Assembly: GCA_947629215.1 (NCBI GenBank)
Contig: CANRCU010000009.1
Location: 1-19,636 of the forward strand
Source: an uncultured Clostridia bacterium
Lineage (GTDB): Bacteria > Bacillota > Clostridia > Lachnospirales > CAG-274
Length of the DNA: 19,636 bases
Reading direction: 5' to 3'
Of this stretch, positions 1 through 8,163 are shown one piece after another (position 1 is the first letter of the stretch; the number at the start of each line of letters is the position of its first letter). The notes under the pieces are model-generated. The model was not told the origin of the DNA. It was given only the letters and a program-made list of their open reading frames with translations, and did no database searches. Made by a program: the position numbers and the translations under genes.

Positions 1-118
1 GAACGGCAAATGAGACCGAAACACCGACTGTGTCCGTACTTTCGCTCCAGCCAAGTTCACCGACAAAGGGGCTTATGTCTGCTCCTGTTCCATCTTTATA
101 AAGTATGATTTTCTTCAC
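1..118 (-). CDS. XkdQ-like baseplate/late-control protein, N-terminal fragment
   Basis: Only the first 39 codons are present; the gene runs off the left edge. A GTG start at 118 is preceded by GGGGTG six bases upstream. The only nearby ATG (120-118) is followed at once by TGA. The peptide begins MKKIILYKDGTGADISPFVG, then GELGWSES and a beta-rich stretch. This resembles the N-terminus of XkdQ/YqbQ proteins of PBSX-type phages, which form the baseplate hub. The start lies 6 bases after the DUF2634 gene, so the two are probably cotranscribed. In PBSX, xkdQ comes before the DUF2577 and DUF2634 genes; here it comes after. Family assignment rests on 39 residues and is tentative. Confidence 0.55.
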   Translation of the reverse strand, partial: MKKIILYKDGTGADISPFVGELGWSESTDTVGVSVSFAV

Positions 119-123
119 ATACA

Positions 124-579
124 TCACCCCGTATTATAAGCAGTAACGGTACGGTCAACGGTAATGATGACACCGTTCGTAAGTGTTACGGTAAACGAAA
201 TATCAAGTCCCTGCTTTTCACGCTTGCCTTTCCAATCGGACACAGCGGTTATAAGAGGATGCTTTAAAAGCTGTTCCGTTACCTCTCGTTTCATTTCGCT
301 GTTTAAATAGCCCATAGGAAGATTGCGTTTCCCGATGTATTCATAGATGCTTAAACCGAAAGCCTCGGTTTCCTCAAGCGTATAGACCTTAAACTTGTTT
401 ACCCATGTACGCAGCACGTTTTGAATATACTGCTGCGCCGTTTCAAGCTGTGAGCATTCCGCAAGCACAGCTTTTTTCAAAATATGCTGTCCCGATTCAT
501 AATCAAATAAAAAATCAATGCCTGTATCGGTCACTCCGTCTGTAGTGTATATAGGCTCGGTAAAATTACTCGGAAACAT
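124..579 (-). CDS. DUF2634 (XkdS-like) baseplate protein
   Basis: This 151-residue protein matches the size and pattern of the DUF2634/XkdS family, baseplate components of contractile-tail phages related in role to T4 gp25. Visible features are an N-terminal TDTGIDFLFDYESGQHIL segment, a central helix-rich part (QQYIQNVLRTWVNKFKVY) and a C-terminal beta segment ending SFTVTLTNGVIITVDRTV. The ATG at 579 has a GAGG ribosome binding site and lies directly after the DUF2577 stop at 582. In the cell it would act in assembly of the baseplate wedge around the tail tip. Family recognition is by sequence pattern; the precise position in the baseplate is inferred from relatives. Confidence 0.7.
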   Translation of the reverse strand: MFPSNFTEPIYTTDGVTDTGIDFLFDYESGQHILKKAVLAECSQLETAQQYIQNVLRTWVNKFKVYTLEETEAFGLSIYEYIGKRNLPMGYLNSEMKREVTEQLLKHPLITAVSDWKGKREKQGLDISFTVTLTNGVIITVDRTVTAYNTG

Positions 580-581
580 AA

Positions 582-911
582 TTATTCCTCCAGATATATA
601 AACAGCTTTTCTATACTTTCAAATCTGCCTAACAGATATAGACTTTGGTTATCGTTGCCTGCAATGCAGATAAATTTATCTCCGATCTCAATGGGATATT
701 CCTTTACATACAGATCACCCGTTGTCACACCCGTATTTCCATTAACAAGCCCCTCGACATTGAAAAATTCATCAAAATCGAGGGGTACGCCGCTGAAATA
801 TATGCGAATGGTAACGGGAGTCCTGCTTATAACTTCGCCTACGCAGATGCCTATTTTAGCGCTGTTGTTGCGCTTGTGTATTTCTTTGGCAAGTTCAATG
901 TAGCTGTCCAT
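582..911 (-). CDS. DUF2577 (XkdR-like) tail/baseplate protein
   Basis: A 109-residue protein with an N-terminal helix (MDSYIELAKEIHKRNN) followed by an OB-like all-beta region: IGICVGEVISRTPVTIRIYF, then YPIEIGDKFICIAG and a C-terminal LYLLGRFE. That arrangement (a lead helix, GxVxxxxPxxI, then EIGDKxxxxxGNDNQSLYLLGR) is typical of DUF2577/XkdR proteins, which sit in the tail tip region of PBSX-like phages. Its ATG overlaps the tail tube stop codon as TGATG, so translation is probably coupled. In PBSX, xkdR lies after the tape measure, xkdP and xkdQ; here it follows the tube gene directly. Confidence 0.65.
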   Translation of the reverse strand: MDSYIELAKEIHKRNNSAKIGICVGEVISRTPVTIRIYFSGVPLDFDEFFNVEGLVNGNTGVTTGDLYVKEYPIEIGDKFICIAGNDNQSLYLLGRFESIEKLFIYLEE

Positions 912-1336
912 CAGTCTATGGTAGAAAGCACCTTTATAGCGTTAAAGGTGAAAGGCATACTGCGTGTAACGAGTTTTTTGCTCTCCCAATCGACAGGCGA
1001 TATTTCCGTAAACTGAACACCTGTAATCATGTATTTTTCCGTTGCTCCCGTGCTGGGATTTGTGAGATTGGAGTAAATTTTGTAATCGGGCATTACGCCC
1101 TTCTGATAGGCTTCGATAAGATCTGCATCTATCATTGTGCTGACTCTTGCACCTTCCATCGTACCTTCGCCCGAATAACCCTGATATACATGGTGAGTGC
1201 TGAAATCTCCTACGGGAGAAAAATCTTCAAAAGAGCCTGTCAGCTTAATATTTATCTTGTTTATTTCCTCAAGAAAGGTGTTATTGAGAAACACCTCGCC
1301 GGAAGTGCCTTTTAAAAAGAGATTATCATCAAACAT
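911..1336 (-). CDS. Phage tail tube protein (XkdM-like)
   Basis: This 141-residue protein has the length and pattern of the XkdM family, the inner tube subunit of contractile tails. It opens with LFLKGTSGEVFLNNTFLEEI, a typical start in which the tube protein describes a beta sandwich, followed by GYSGEGTMEGARVSTM and a C-terminal beta segment SMPFTFNAIKVLSTID. It lies directly after the sheath gene, as in PBSX (xkdK-xkdM). A GGGGG ribosome binding site stands about nine bases before the ATG. In relatives of this layout the chaperone and tape measure genes follow; here they are about 4 kb upstream instead. Confidence 0.85.
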   Translation of the reverse strand: MFDDNLFLKGTSGEVFLNNTFLEEINKINIKLTGSFEDFSPVGDFSTHHVYQGYSGEGTMEGARVSTMIDADLIEAYQKGVMPDYKIYSNLTNPSTGATEKYMITGVQFTEISPVDWESKKLVTRSMPFTFNAIKVLSTID

Positions 1337-1350
1337 TCACGTTCGCCCCC

Positions 1351-2424
1351 TTATTCCATTGTGATAGTGAATTTCAAGTTTTCCATACAGTTTAATATCT
1401 TGATATTGGCAGCGATAAATACGGTACGCTTGAAGCTCATTTTTCTTACCATATTTTCGTCCCATTCCTCGGCTTCGGCTTTGCCTGTTCCCATCCAAGC
1501 GGAACGCTGCGCATCAACATCAATATCCGCTTTGTTGTCAAACTCGCGGTCGAGAACATCCTCGGCGGCAAGGCGGTCGAAATACTCGTTTACCGCGCCG
1601 ATGAAAAGCATCTGGTTCATATATTTGTTTTTGAAAGAACCCTGATAGGTGTTTTTAAATTCGTCACGAATATCATCGGCAATAAGGTTCATGGCTTCGA
1701 CCGTTTCAATGTACTGCATATCTTCGGTAGCCGTATTGCCGTTAAGTGTTACAAGGCTGTTGATGCCCGAAACGATGCGTACACCGTCAACCTCATTTGC
1801 AAGCACGAGCTGACCGGAACCTACAGCCGTATCAACATTGTCGACTTCTTTTACTTCGGCAAGGTCTGTACATAAGAAATTCGTACATCCTCTGTTGACG
1901 TTACAGCCTGCAAGTATGCCGAGCAAACTTGAAAGATAGTTTTTGGCAAGAACAGCGTTACCATTCCTGTCGGTGCCGTTTTGATTAAAATATACATACT
2001 GCTTGCAGTCGTTTCCGGCTTTGGTGCCGACCGCTTTATATGTATGCCCCTGCAGTTCCATGCTCTTTATCCAACTTGCCAGATCAGGCTGCGGTGTGTC
2101 GTTGCCGACAAAAGCGATCCAGCCCGTTCTTCTTGTGGTAACAATGGCTTTTGCAAAGTCCGAAAACTTTGTGCTGTTGCAGCTTATCACAACTACCTCA
2201 TAAGGCGCATAAGCAAGGCAGTTTTTGATGTGTTTGACATTTTCTTCGGTATAAAGGTTTTCATCTATATCCGCCACGGATTTATAGACCTTTACATTGA
2301 CGGTGCCGGTTTCCTTGACGGTGGCATCCGACAAGAGCAGAATTGCCGTACCTCGTTCACTTCGTTTGATAAGCGAGGTAGCAAGCTGTTTAAATGTAAT
2401 AATAATGCTTGGTTTTGTTGCCAT
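1351..2424 (-). CDS. Phage tail sheath protein (XkdK-like)
   Basis: A 357-residue sheath subunit, the contractile outer layer of the tail. The N-terminus (MATKPSIIITFKQLATSLIKRSERGTA) is the usual handshake arm region; the middle is an alpha/beta domain, and the C-terminal part (DDIRDEFKNTYQGSFKNKYMNQMLF, then FDRLAAEDVLD and MVRKMSFKRTVFIAANIKILN) matches the conserved sheath C-terminal domain. The length is short compared with T4 gp18 but normal for PBSX-type sheaths without inserted surface domains. The ATG has a strong AGGAGG site. A conserved hairpin (2441-2475) stands immediately before that site, and may control this very highly expressed gene. The tube gene follows after 14 bases. Confidence 0.9.
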   Translation of the reverse strand: MATKPSIIITFKQLATSLIKRSERGTAILLLSDATVKETGTVNVKVYKSVADIDENLYTEENVKHIKNCLAYAPYEVVVISCNSTKFSDFAKAIVTTRRTGWIAFVGNDTPQPDLASWIKSMELQGHTYKAVGTKAGNDCKQYVYFNQNGTDRNGNAVLAKNYLSSLLGILAGCNVNRGCTNFLCTDLAEVKEVDNVDTAVGSGQLVLANEVDGVRIVSGINSLVTLNGNTATEDMQYIETVEAMNLIADDIRDEFKNTYQGSFKNKYMNQMLFIGAVNEYFDRLAAEDVLDREFDNKADIDVDAQRSAWMGTGKAEAEEWDENMVRKMSFKRTVFIAANIKILNCMENLKFTITME

Positions 2425-2440
2425 TTATTGTTCCTCCTAT

Positions 2441-2475
2441 CTGAAAATCCGACATCGCAGATGGCGCATTTTCAG
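2441..2475 (-). promoter_or_regulatory. 5' leader hairpin of the sheath gene (copy 1 of a two-copy RNA element)
   Basis: The minus-strand RNA folds as an 8-bp outer stem (CTGAAAAT with ATTTTCAG), a 4x4 internal loop (GCGC against TCGG), a 4-bp inner stem (CATC with GATG) and a TGC loop. It ends two bases before the AGGAGG of the sheath gene. A second copy at 13282-13314 has the same plan with paired substitutions in both stems and the same GCGC strand of the loop. No T-run follows, so it is not a terminator. The reading frames through the two copies differ, which argues for conservation at RNA level. Role in translation control is inferred. Confidence 0.6.
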
Positions 2476-2494
2476 TTCCTTTATTAAAATGCAT

Positions 2495-3250
2495 TTATGC
2501 ATCTTCTTCAACATTCCATATTGGTATTAAGTGTGCATAATCCTGTGCCGTACATTTTTCAAGTTTCATAACAATGCCGTTTATATTTGTATCGCTTCTT
2601 ATCTCGATAAACTCTCCGTCAACACCGTTGATCTTGAAAATACCGCAGTTATCTGTACTGATACCCATAGACCAGTAAATGTTATCACAAATATAATCCT
2701 TAAACGGAATCGCAAGTTTTGTAAGGTAGACACTTTCAATTCCGCTGCGGTTCGTGAGATAAATGGTTCTTTCATTATTTTTATCGAGCAAATATGCCTT
2801 TTCGCCGTTCATTCCGAAAGTAACAAGACCGGCTTTTGTATTTATAGCCAACATACGGATATTTAAACCGATAAGGTCCCGAAAAAAACCTGCTATAAAA
2901 CCGCATTTTGATTTTACAAGAAGCAGTTTGACCTCATTTCTATAGGCATGATGAGAGCTGATAACTCCTTGTTTTGTGTAATTGTGAATTATTCCCGTAT
3001 AATTGTAGCCTGTGGTTGTATGCTGCAGAAGATAAATACCGTTAGACGTACCTTTGAAGTAGATACAGTTATAAATTTCATTGTTGTTTTTTTTCTCAAT
3101 AACACTTTCAAAAATATCCGAAAATTCCTTTTTGAACCAAGCCGCTATTGCTTCGGCACGCTCGGAATTCGCTTCCGGCGAGTTTTCGATATTGCTTGAA
3201 CAGCCTGCACATTCTGTTATGTTATAAATCTCTCTGAATTCACTTTCCAT
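2495..3250 (-). CDS. Unknown structural-region protein, paralogue B of a tandem pair
   Basis: I do not recognise a family. The 251-residue protein is a clear paralogue of the gene just upstream (3261-4037): shared segments include ECAG near the N-terminus, DIFE.V.EK, YNYTGI.HN, HH..RNEV.LL.VKSK, ERxIxL, YWSMG, DNCGIF and a C-terminal MKLE. By eye the two are about 40-50% identical along their length, with the same domain extent, so this is an old tandem duplication. No signal peptide, membrane segment or known catalytic motif is visible. The place between tail terminator and sheath suggests a virion component or assembly factor. It lacks the acidic C-terminal tail of its partner. The intergenic gap to the sheath gene carries the conserved hairpin. 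Confidence 0.75.
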   Translation of the reverse strand: MESEFREIYNITECAGCSSNIENSPEANSERAEAIAAWFKKEFSDIFESVIEKKNNNEIYNCIYFKGTSNGIYLLQHTTTGYNYTGIIHNYTKQGVISSHHAYRNEVKLLLVKSKCGFIAGFFRDLIGLNIRMLAINTKAGLVTFGMNGEKAYLLDKNNERTIYLTNRSGIESVYLTKLAIPFKDYICDNIYWSMGISTDNCGIFKINGVDGEFIEIRSDTNINGIVMKLEKCTAQDYAHLIPIWNVEEDA

Positions 3251-3260
3251 TTATAACACC

Positions 3261-4037
3261 TCATTCCTCGGCATCTTCCGGTTCTTCTTCCGCAGGTTCG
3301 GCAGGCTTTATCCACAGATTTTTAATATCCGAAAACTCGTCATCGGCAGGCTCTTCAAGTTTCATGGCAAGACCGTTATAATTCACATCGCTGTGAAGTT
3401 CTATAAATTCGGTGTCGTTACCTTTAACTCTGAAAATACCGCAGTTATCCGCACCCACGCCCATAGACCAGTAGACATTTTCGCAAACAAGGTCGTTAAG
3501 CGGAACGGCAAATCTCGCAAGATATGCGTTGCCTATCGTACTGCGAAGAGGAAGGTTTATCGACCTTTCGGAATTAAGGCTCATCACATACATTTTGTCA
3601 CCATTAAACAGGATAGGTAAAAAGCCGTTTGCGGTTTTTATGCCTAAAACACGAACAGCGCCGCCAATGGTATCCTTGTAAAAGCCGCAGATAACACCGT
3701 ACTTTGATTTCACAACAAGCAGATTGACTTCGTTTCTGAAAAGATGATGTCCGCTTAATATTACCTGCCTTACGCAGTTATGGACGATACCCGTATAATT
3801 GTAATTGGTGTTGGTGTGCTGCTGAATGTAAATTCCGCTTGTAGTTCCTTTGAGATATACATTGGTGTACACCTCCGAGCCTGTTTTTTCTACCACAGCT
3901 TCAAAAATATCCGCAAAATTTTCGTTTATCCATTTTTGAACGGCCGTACCTCGCGCAAGATTTACATCCATAGAATTTATGGTGTTTGCGGCAAACCCGG
4001 CACACTCGACCACGTTATAAGTTTTTCTCAGATCCAT
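3261..4037 (-). CDS. Unknown structural-region protein, paralogue A of a tandem pair
   Basis: This 258-residue protein has no family I can name. It is homologous along its length to the protein encoded at 2495-3250. Residues 1-60 are helix-rich, and the remainder looks like a mixed beta fold with the segments YLKGTTSGIYIQQHTNTNYN, HHLFRNEVNLLVVKSK, VYWSMGVGADNCGIFRV and FIELHSDVNYNGLAMKLE. The C-terminus is a low-complexity acidic tail (PAEPAEEEPEDAEE) that the sister protein lacks. The start overlaps the upstream stop as TAATG. Sitting in a tail operon it may be an accessory virion or tail-assembly protein; function is unknown. Confidence 0.75.
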   Translation of the reverse strand: MDLRKTYNVVECAGFAANTINSMDVNLARGTAVQKWINENFADIFEAVVEKTGSEVYTNVYLKGTTSGIYIQQHTNTNYNYTGIVHNCVRQVILSGHHLFRNEVNLLVVKSKYGVICGFYKDTIGGAVRVLGIKTANGFLPILFNGDKMYVMSLNSERSINLPLRSTIGNAYLARFAVPLNDLVCENVYWSMGVGADNCGIFRVKGNDTEFIELHSDVNYNGLAMKLEEPADDEFSDIKNLWIKPAEPAEEEPEDAEE

Positions 4038-4327
4038 TATTCCACCTCGCTCATTTCACCCAAAATATAATCATTGTAAAATCCGTCTGCAAGCTGTAAT
4101 CCTGCATTCATACTGCCGTCATCCTCACAAGAGAGTATCGTTTCGGCAGAAATGATGTCGGGTATCTCTGCTGTCAGGATAAGATTGCCGAAAATACTGA
4201 AACAGTCATGCTGTGAAGCGGTTTCGGATGTTTCCGCAGCATCGGAAGTGCCAATATTCTGAATTACCGTTCCTTTGCTTGAGCCGCCTTTTCCCATAAA
4301 CAAAATATCAATATAAGGCTTATCCAT
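4037..4327 (-). CDS. Small unknown protein of the tail operon
   Basis: A 96-residue acidic protein without a recognisable family. It has a Gly/Ser/Thr-rich N-terminal part (MGKGGSSKGTVIQNIGTSDA) and a hydrophobic middle (IFGNLILTAEIPDIISAETIL), no signal peptide and no convincing membrane helix. Its ATG overlaps the end of the tail terminator gene by eight bases and its stop overlaps the start of the next gene by one base, so it is embedded in a tightly coupled translation chain. The context (tail terminator before, paralogous pair and sheath after) implies a structural or assembly role, but nothing in the sequence proves it. Confidence 0.65.
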   Translation of the reverse strand: MDKPYIDILFMGKGGSSKGTVIQNIGTSDAAETSETASQHDCFSIFGNLILTAEIPDIISAETILSCEDDGSMNAGLQLADGFYNDYILGEMSEVE

Positions 4328-4772
4328 CCGCAGTCACCTCCACAATTTCATTCATTATAAGTTCTTCCATAGTTTCAAGACCGCTTTCATCTATAAACTC
4401 AACAGCTATTTCAAAGTCAAAGCTGCAGTTCAGGATGCCGTCCTCGACCTTTTCAAAATCCAATGCGTCCACAAAAACAGAGCAACCTTCTTTGATACAC
4501 AGCGGTTCAAGAAACGCATCCGAGATTTTCTGTTGAAACTCCATACATTCCGACTTGCTTTTCTGTCTGTTTTCCGCATAAAAGAAAAGATTGAAATACA
4601 CCTTGACACGTTTTAATGCCGATGAATAAAAGCCTGTATCGACTGTATCCATAAATATCTTTACGGATGGTCGGCTCACAGGCTCGTTGAGGTCGCTGTC
4701 GGCTAACTTGTATCCCGTATCGGCAGATACTTTATTGCATACAGCTTTAAAAATATCTTTTATTGTTACCAT
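4320..4772 (-). CDS. Phage tail terminator family protein (XkdJ-like)
   Basis: The 150-residue protein has the layout of tail terminator proteins of Firmicutes myophages: an N-terminal helix (MVTIKDIFKAVCNKVSADTG), a PSVKIFMDTVDT strand, a basic-aromatic strand (SALKRVKVYFNLFFYAENRQ), a helix carrying ECMEFQQKISDAFLEPL, and a final beta strand SFDFEIAVEF. Such proteins cap the growing tail tube and join it to the neck. It follows the gp10-like gene after eight bases, the same pairing as xkdI-xkdJ in PBSX. Classification is by fold pattern and gene order. Confidence 0.7.
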   Translation of the reverse strand: MVTIKDIFKAVCNKVSADTGYKLADSDLNEPVSRPSVKIFMDTVDTGFYSSALKRVKVYFNLFFYAENRQKSKSECMEFQQKISDAFLEPLCIKEGCSVFVDALDFEKVEDGILNCSFDFEIAVEFIDESGLETMEELIMNEIVEVTADG

Positions 4773-4780
4773 AAAAAATT

Positions 4781-5218
4781 TTAACCCCCTTTATTCAGCG
4801 GTTCGACTATCTTATCGGCAAAGGTATCACAGTCATTTTCATAAGTTCTCTCAAACATATCAGCAGAAGTCTTAAAAATGTAGTAGCCTTGAACACGCTT
4901 TCCGGTGCTTTCACCGTTGTGGGAAACCATCTCGTGACCGTATTCGAGCAGGTGTCCGTGGTGCGCAGGACTACCTGCATACACACGAATACTGTCTGCT
5001 CCGTTGCCTTTAAACTTGTAATACTTACCTCGCTTTATGCCTTTTAAGAAGTTACCAGTTTTTCTGCCTACGGAGGATTTCGCCGTTTTCACGGTACGGT
5101 TCCGCAGCTTGCTGCCTTCTTTCTGCATAAACTTTTTTACCTCTTTCGGATACACCTGACTTACCATATCCATTGCCGATACAAGTTCGTCAAGCCCCTC
5201 AATATCAAAAATTGCCAT
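4781..5218 (-). CDS. HK97 gp10-like neck/tail-completion protein
   Basis: A 145-residue basic protein of the HK97-gp10 family (XkdI/YqbI-like), which acts at the head-tail joint. Diagnostic parts are the N-terminal GLDELVSAMDMV segment, a lysine/arginine-rich middle (KEGSKLRNRTVKTAKSSVG), and the family signature AHHGHLLEYGHEMV at about residues 86-99. The ATG has a GGGGG ribosome binding site eight bases upstream. In the usual order this gene follows the head closure gene. Here the chaperone and tape measure genes lie between them. Confidence 0.85.
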   Translation of the reverse strand: MAIFDIEGLDELVSAMDMVSQVYPKEVKKFMQKEGSKLRNRTVKTAKSSVGRKTGNFLKGIKRGKYYKFKGNGADSIRVYAGSPAHHGHLLEYGHEMVSHNGESTGKRVQGYYIFKTSADMFERTYENDCDTFADKIVEPLNKGG

Positions 5219-5233
5219 TATATTTGCCCCCTC

Positions 5234-7978
5234 TTAAACTGCTTTTACAGCCTCGACTATCTTCTCACAAACACGCTCACCGATCTCATCCGCAATATCC
5301 TCGCCGCCGGCAATACCGCCCTGAACGGTAACATTTACAGTTATATCACCAAATTTTCTGCCGCTTTCCTGTGGTTTTGGAGAAGGCTTCGGAAACTGAT
5401 ATGCGTTGTCACTCTCTGTTCTTCTTTCGGTCTTGCCGAAATACGGCACATCAACATTGATGGGCGGCATCTGTATATCGTTCTTCACATTGGGAGACGG
5501 AACAAGTGTCGGTTTCGGTATCTTTATGATATTTGACACTTCCGGTGGCGCAATTTTCTTCTGCTCCCGACTTGTGTGTTCCGCTGCCGCCGCATATCTA
5601 TTTTGAGTAGATATTTCAGCATATTTTTTCACTTCATCAAAATCAATAACGGGCTTTATATCCGTCATTTTCGGAATATCCGCATTGACAGAAGCGTTGA
5701 TAACAGGCTTGATTTCAGGCATTTCAGCCTTTACCGCAGCATTTATTATCGGCTTTATTACGGGCGGTTCTTCCTTTTCTTTAGATACACCGAAAATATT
5801 GATGTTCGGGGTTCTGTATTTGGCATTTTCCTTTATCATCATTTCGGTCTTATCAGCCGGGATGATCTGTGTGCCTGTCGGGAGGTTTACCAGCTCGCCG
5901 CCATGCTCGTTTATGCTTGTAAGACCGCCGCCGAAGTAGTTTGTACCGACTGCGTTCTGCGCCGCATTGACCGCATCCGTTGTTTTGTTGGATACGCTCG
6001 AACCGATAAACGGTATTTTTTCAATAATACTTTGAACGAAGTTCAAGGCTTTCTTTATAGGCTCGACAAGGTATGTATTTATAACCGTTCCTACGGTGGT
6101 AAAGACAGGCTTTGCCTTTTCGGAAAACTCTTTTATTTTATTAATTACCTTTCCGAGTACCTCGAAAACCTTTGTCAAAAACTGTGCCACAACACTTATT
6201 GCCACACCAATTGCGGTAAACACAATTTTAAGCTGTAGACCGATAAGTTCGGCAAATGTATTAACTACGGGTGCAAGTGCTTCAAAAGCCATGCCCAAAG
6301 CAGAGCCTATAACGGGAATAGCCGTTTGACCCAATTGCTGCAGCGGAGGTAATATCATGTTCAGCATACCCATAAAGCCTTCTTTCAACCCATCAACTAT
6401 AGGCTGAACGGCGGCAAACATAGTCATCACGCCGTTTCGGAAGGTCTCGCTGTGCTGCCAACATTCATACAAAACAAGTGCGATCGCACCGATACCTATA
6501 GCTATCCAAGTGAGTGGGCAGGCAAGAAAACTTGTATTTAATGCTGTCTGTGCCACGGTCATTGCCGTTTGAACGATGCTCATGCCTTTGGATGCTGTGG
6601 AAAGCACGTTCATTACAGATGCAACTTTCGTCATTATGCTGAAAGCCGCCATTCCCGCAACGACCGCACCCGCCACACCGACAATAGTCTGAAAATGGTC
6701 GATTATAAACTGTGCCGCAGGTCTTATTTTTTGAAATGCCTGTGAACACACCTCGATTGCAACGGGAAGTTTGGTATCAAACCAAACGCTCATTTTTTCT
6801 GTAACGGAAGGCAGTTTCTCAGCAAACCAATTCAGAAACTTTGTAATGTACGGCTCTAACTTTTTGCCTATGGTGATTTTAAAATCATCGACCGCCGAAC
6901 CTGCTCGTGCCATTGCTCCGGCATAATTATTGGTCATCGTGTCTGCCATTGCATCAAGCGCACCGTCACAGTCACCGAGTGTGGCATACAGAGCGTCAAA
7001 CTCATTTGTGCCATCCTCAAGTGTATTTGAAAGCCCGCTCATTAAAGCATTCAGCGTTGTAAGCTGTGTTTTGCCCGCAATCATCGTAAGATAATTATTG
7101 CGTTCTTCTTCGGTCAGATTTTTGGTCTTATCCTGCAACTCTCTTAAAACTTCGGTTACACCTTTAAAATTACCCTGTGAATCATACGCAGACACACCGA
7201 GAGCCTGCATTGCCTTATAGCTTTCACCGCTTTTCTTGGTGAGGTTTACAAGTGTACTTTGCAGTTTGGTTCCTGCCTCCGAGCCTTTGATACCACGATT
7301 TGCAAGCACACCGAGCAATGCGCCCGATTCCTGCAATGATGTACCGAAGGTCTTAAAAGTACCGCCGCAGGCGATATATGCCTCCTGCATTTGCGTAAGG
7401 GATGTATTGGACTTGTTCTGCGCTCTTGCACACACATCAAGGTAGTTTTCAAGCTCGTTTGTTGTAAGACCGAGTGCAGACATTGAGTCGGTTATTAAAT
7501 CCGATGTTGTCGCAAGGTCTGCGCCCGTTGCCTCGCTTGCCCTTAAAACGGGCATTAAACCCTTAACGCTGTCCTCGACCGACCATCCGGCAAGAGCCAT
7601 ATATGAAAGGGCATCTGCCGATTCCTGCGCCGTTTTGGTGGTGCTTTTGCCAGCCTCACGAGCCGCCGCCTCCAACTTTCCGTAGGCTTCGGAGCTGCTG
7701 TCGATGCTTAAAATACCCGCGACATTGCTCATGGACTGCTGAAACTGTCCGTAAGTTTCCACGGACGATTTTGCCAAAGCCGCCATACCTCCGACCGCCG
7801 CCGCACTTGCAACAACAGCCGTTTTTGCCATGCCGCTCAAAAACTTATCGACCTTTGCCGCAGCACCTTCACAGCTTTGTAAACGGGTCTTAAATAATAA
7901 AGCGTTCTTTCCTGCTTGAGATAACTTGCCGCTAAATTTATCATGGAGGTTTAATATTGTGTTTATTGTTTTTCCCAC
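5234..7978 (-). CDS. Tail tape measure protein (TP901 family)
   Basis: A 914-residue tape measure, the largest gene here, which sets tail length and may help DNA cross the membrane. The N-terminal third carries the TP901 core: a basic start, VETYGQFQQSMSNVAGILSI, AGKSTTKTAQESADALSYMA, and the typical GIKGSEAGTKLQSTLVNLTK at about 230-250. Hydrophobic segments lie near 430-460 (VAGAVVAGMAAFSIMTKVAS) and 485-515 (ACPLTWIAIGIGAIALVLYE). A later motif INEHGGELVNLPTGTQIIPA is common in this family. Residues about 735-790 contain degenerate repeats of (I/V)KP(I/V)I(N/D). The start is GTG at 7978 with GGGAGG nine bases upstream. At the rough rule of 0.15 nm per residue the tail would be about 135 nm. 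Confidence 0.93.
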   Translation of the reverse strand: MGKTINTILNLHDKFSGKLSQAGKNALLFKTRLQSCEGAAAKVDKFLSGMAKTAVVASAAAVGGMAALAKSSVETYGQFQQSMSNVAGILSIDSSSEAYGKLEAAAREAGKSTTKTAQESADALSYMALAGWSVEDSVKGLMPVLRASEATGADLATTSDLITDSMSALGLTTNELENYLDVCARAQNKSNTSLTQMQEAYIACGGTFKTFGTSLQESGALLGVLANRGIKGSEAGTKLQSTLVNLTKKSGESYKAMQALGVSAYDSQGNFKGVTEVLRELQDKTKNLTEEERNNYLTMIAGKTQLTTLNALMSGLSNTLEDGTNEFDALYATLGDCDGALDAMADTMTNNYAGAMARAGSAVDDFKITIGKKLEPYITKFLNWFAEKLPSVTEKMSVWFDTKLPVAIEVCSQAFQKIRPAAQFIIDHFQTIVGVAGAVVAGMAAFSIMTKVASVMNVLSTASKGMSIVQTAMTVAQTALNTSFLACPLTWIAIGIGAIALVLYECWQHSETFRNGVMTMFAAVQPIVDGLKEGFMGMLNMILPPLQQLGQTAIPVIGSALGMAFEALAPVVNTFAELIGLQLKIVFTAIGVAISVVAQFLTKVFEVLGKVINKIKEFSEKAKPVFTTVGTVINTYLVEPIKKALNFVQSIIEKIPFIGSSVSNKTTDAVNAAQNAVGTNYFGGGLTSINEHGGELVNLPTGTQIIPADKTEMMIKENAKYRTPNINIFGVSKEKEEPPVIKPIINAAVKAEMPEIKPVINASVNADIPKMTDIKPVIDFDEVKKYAEISTQNRYAAAAEHTSREQKKIAPPEVSNIIKIPKPTLVPSPNVKNDIQMPPINVDVPYFGKTERRTESDNAYQFPKPSPKPQESGRKFGDITVNVTVQGGIAGGEDIADEIGERVCEKIVEAVKAV

Positions 7979-7980
7979 GT

Positions 7981-8163
7981 TTATTTACCTCCCAACAGCT
8001 TGACCGCAAGGTCTATCAGCTCATTTTTTTCTTTGTAATACAGTTCCATAGCGTGATAGTAAAATCGCTGTGTAAGAATATCAGCCGACAAGATCTCATC
8101 GGGTTTTATTCCCTTAACAGCAAAAAAGGCGAGCATATTTAACTCGCCGTCACGCTCTATGAG
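7981..8163 (-). CDS. Tail assembly chaperone, -1 frame extension (T-like part)
   Basis: This reading frame has no start with a good ribosome binding site and is entered by a -1 shift from the XkdN-like gene. Fused, it adds 60 residues (LIERDGELNMLAFFAVKGIK, then DEILSADILTQRFYYHAMELYYKEKN) and gives a 189-residue product whose gene spans 7981-8549. The stop TAA sits two bases before the tape measure start, and the tape measure ribosome binding site lies inside the last codons. An alternative is internal initiation at the ATG at 8136, but no good binding site precedes it. A shifted second frame between chaperone and tape measure is the standard plan in tailed phages (lambda gpG/gpGT). Confidence 0.75.
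   Translation of the reverse strand, partial: LIERDGELNMLAFFAVKGIKPDEILSADILTQRFYYHAMELYYKEKNELIDLAVKLLGGK

Noticed and set aside
5576..6238. Plus-strand open frame of 220 codons within the tape measure gene
   Set aside because: Antisense shadow: no ribosome site, no family, and composition dictated by the tape measure codons. The same holds for the other plus-strand frames over structural genes.
8128..8148. Hairpin plus T-run as a terminator before the tape measure
   Set aside because: Only six pairs and a nine-base loop, inside the -1 frame; a full stop here would abolish tape measure expression. Kept as possible frameshift stimulator.
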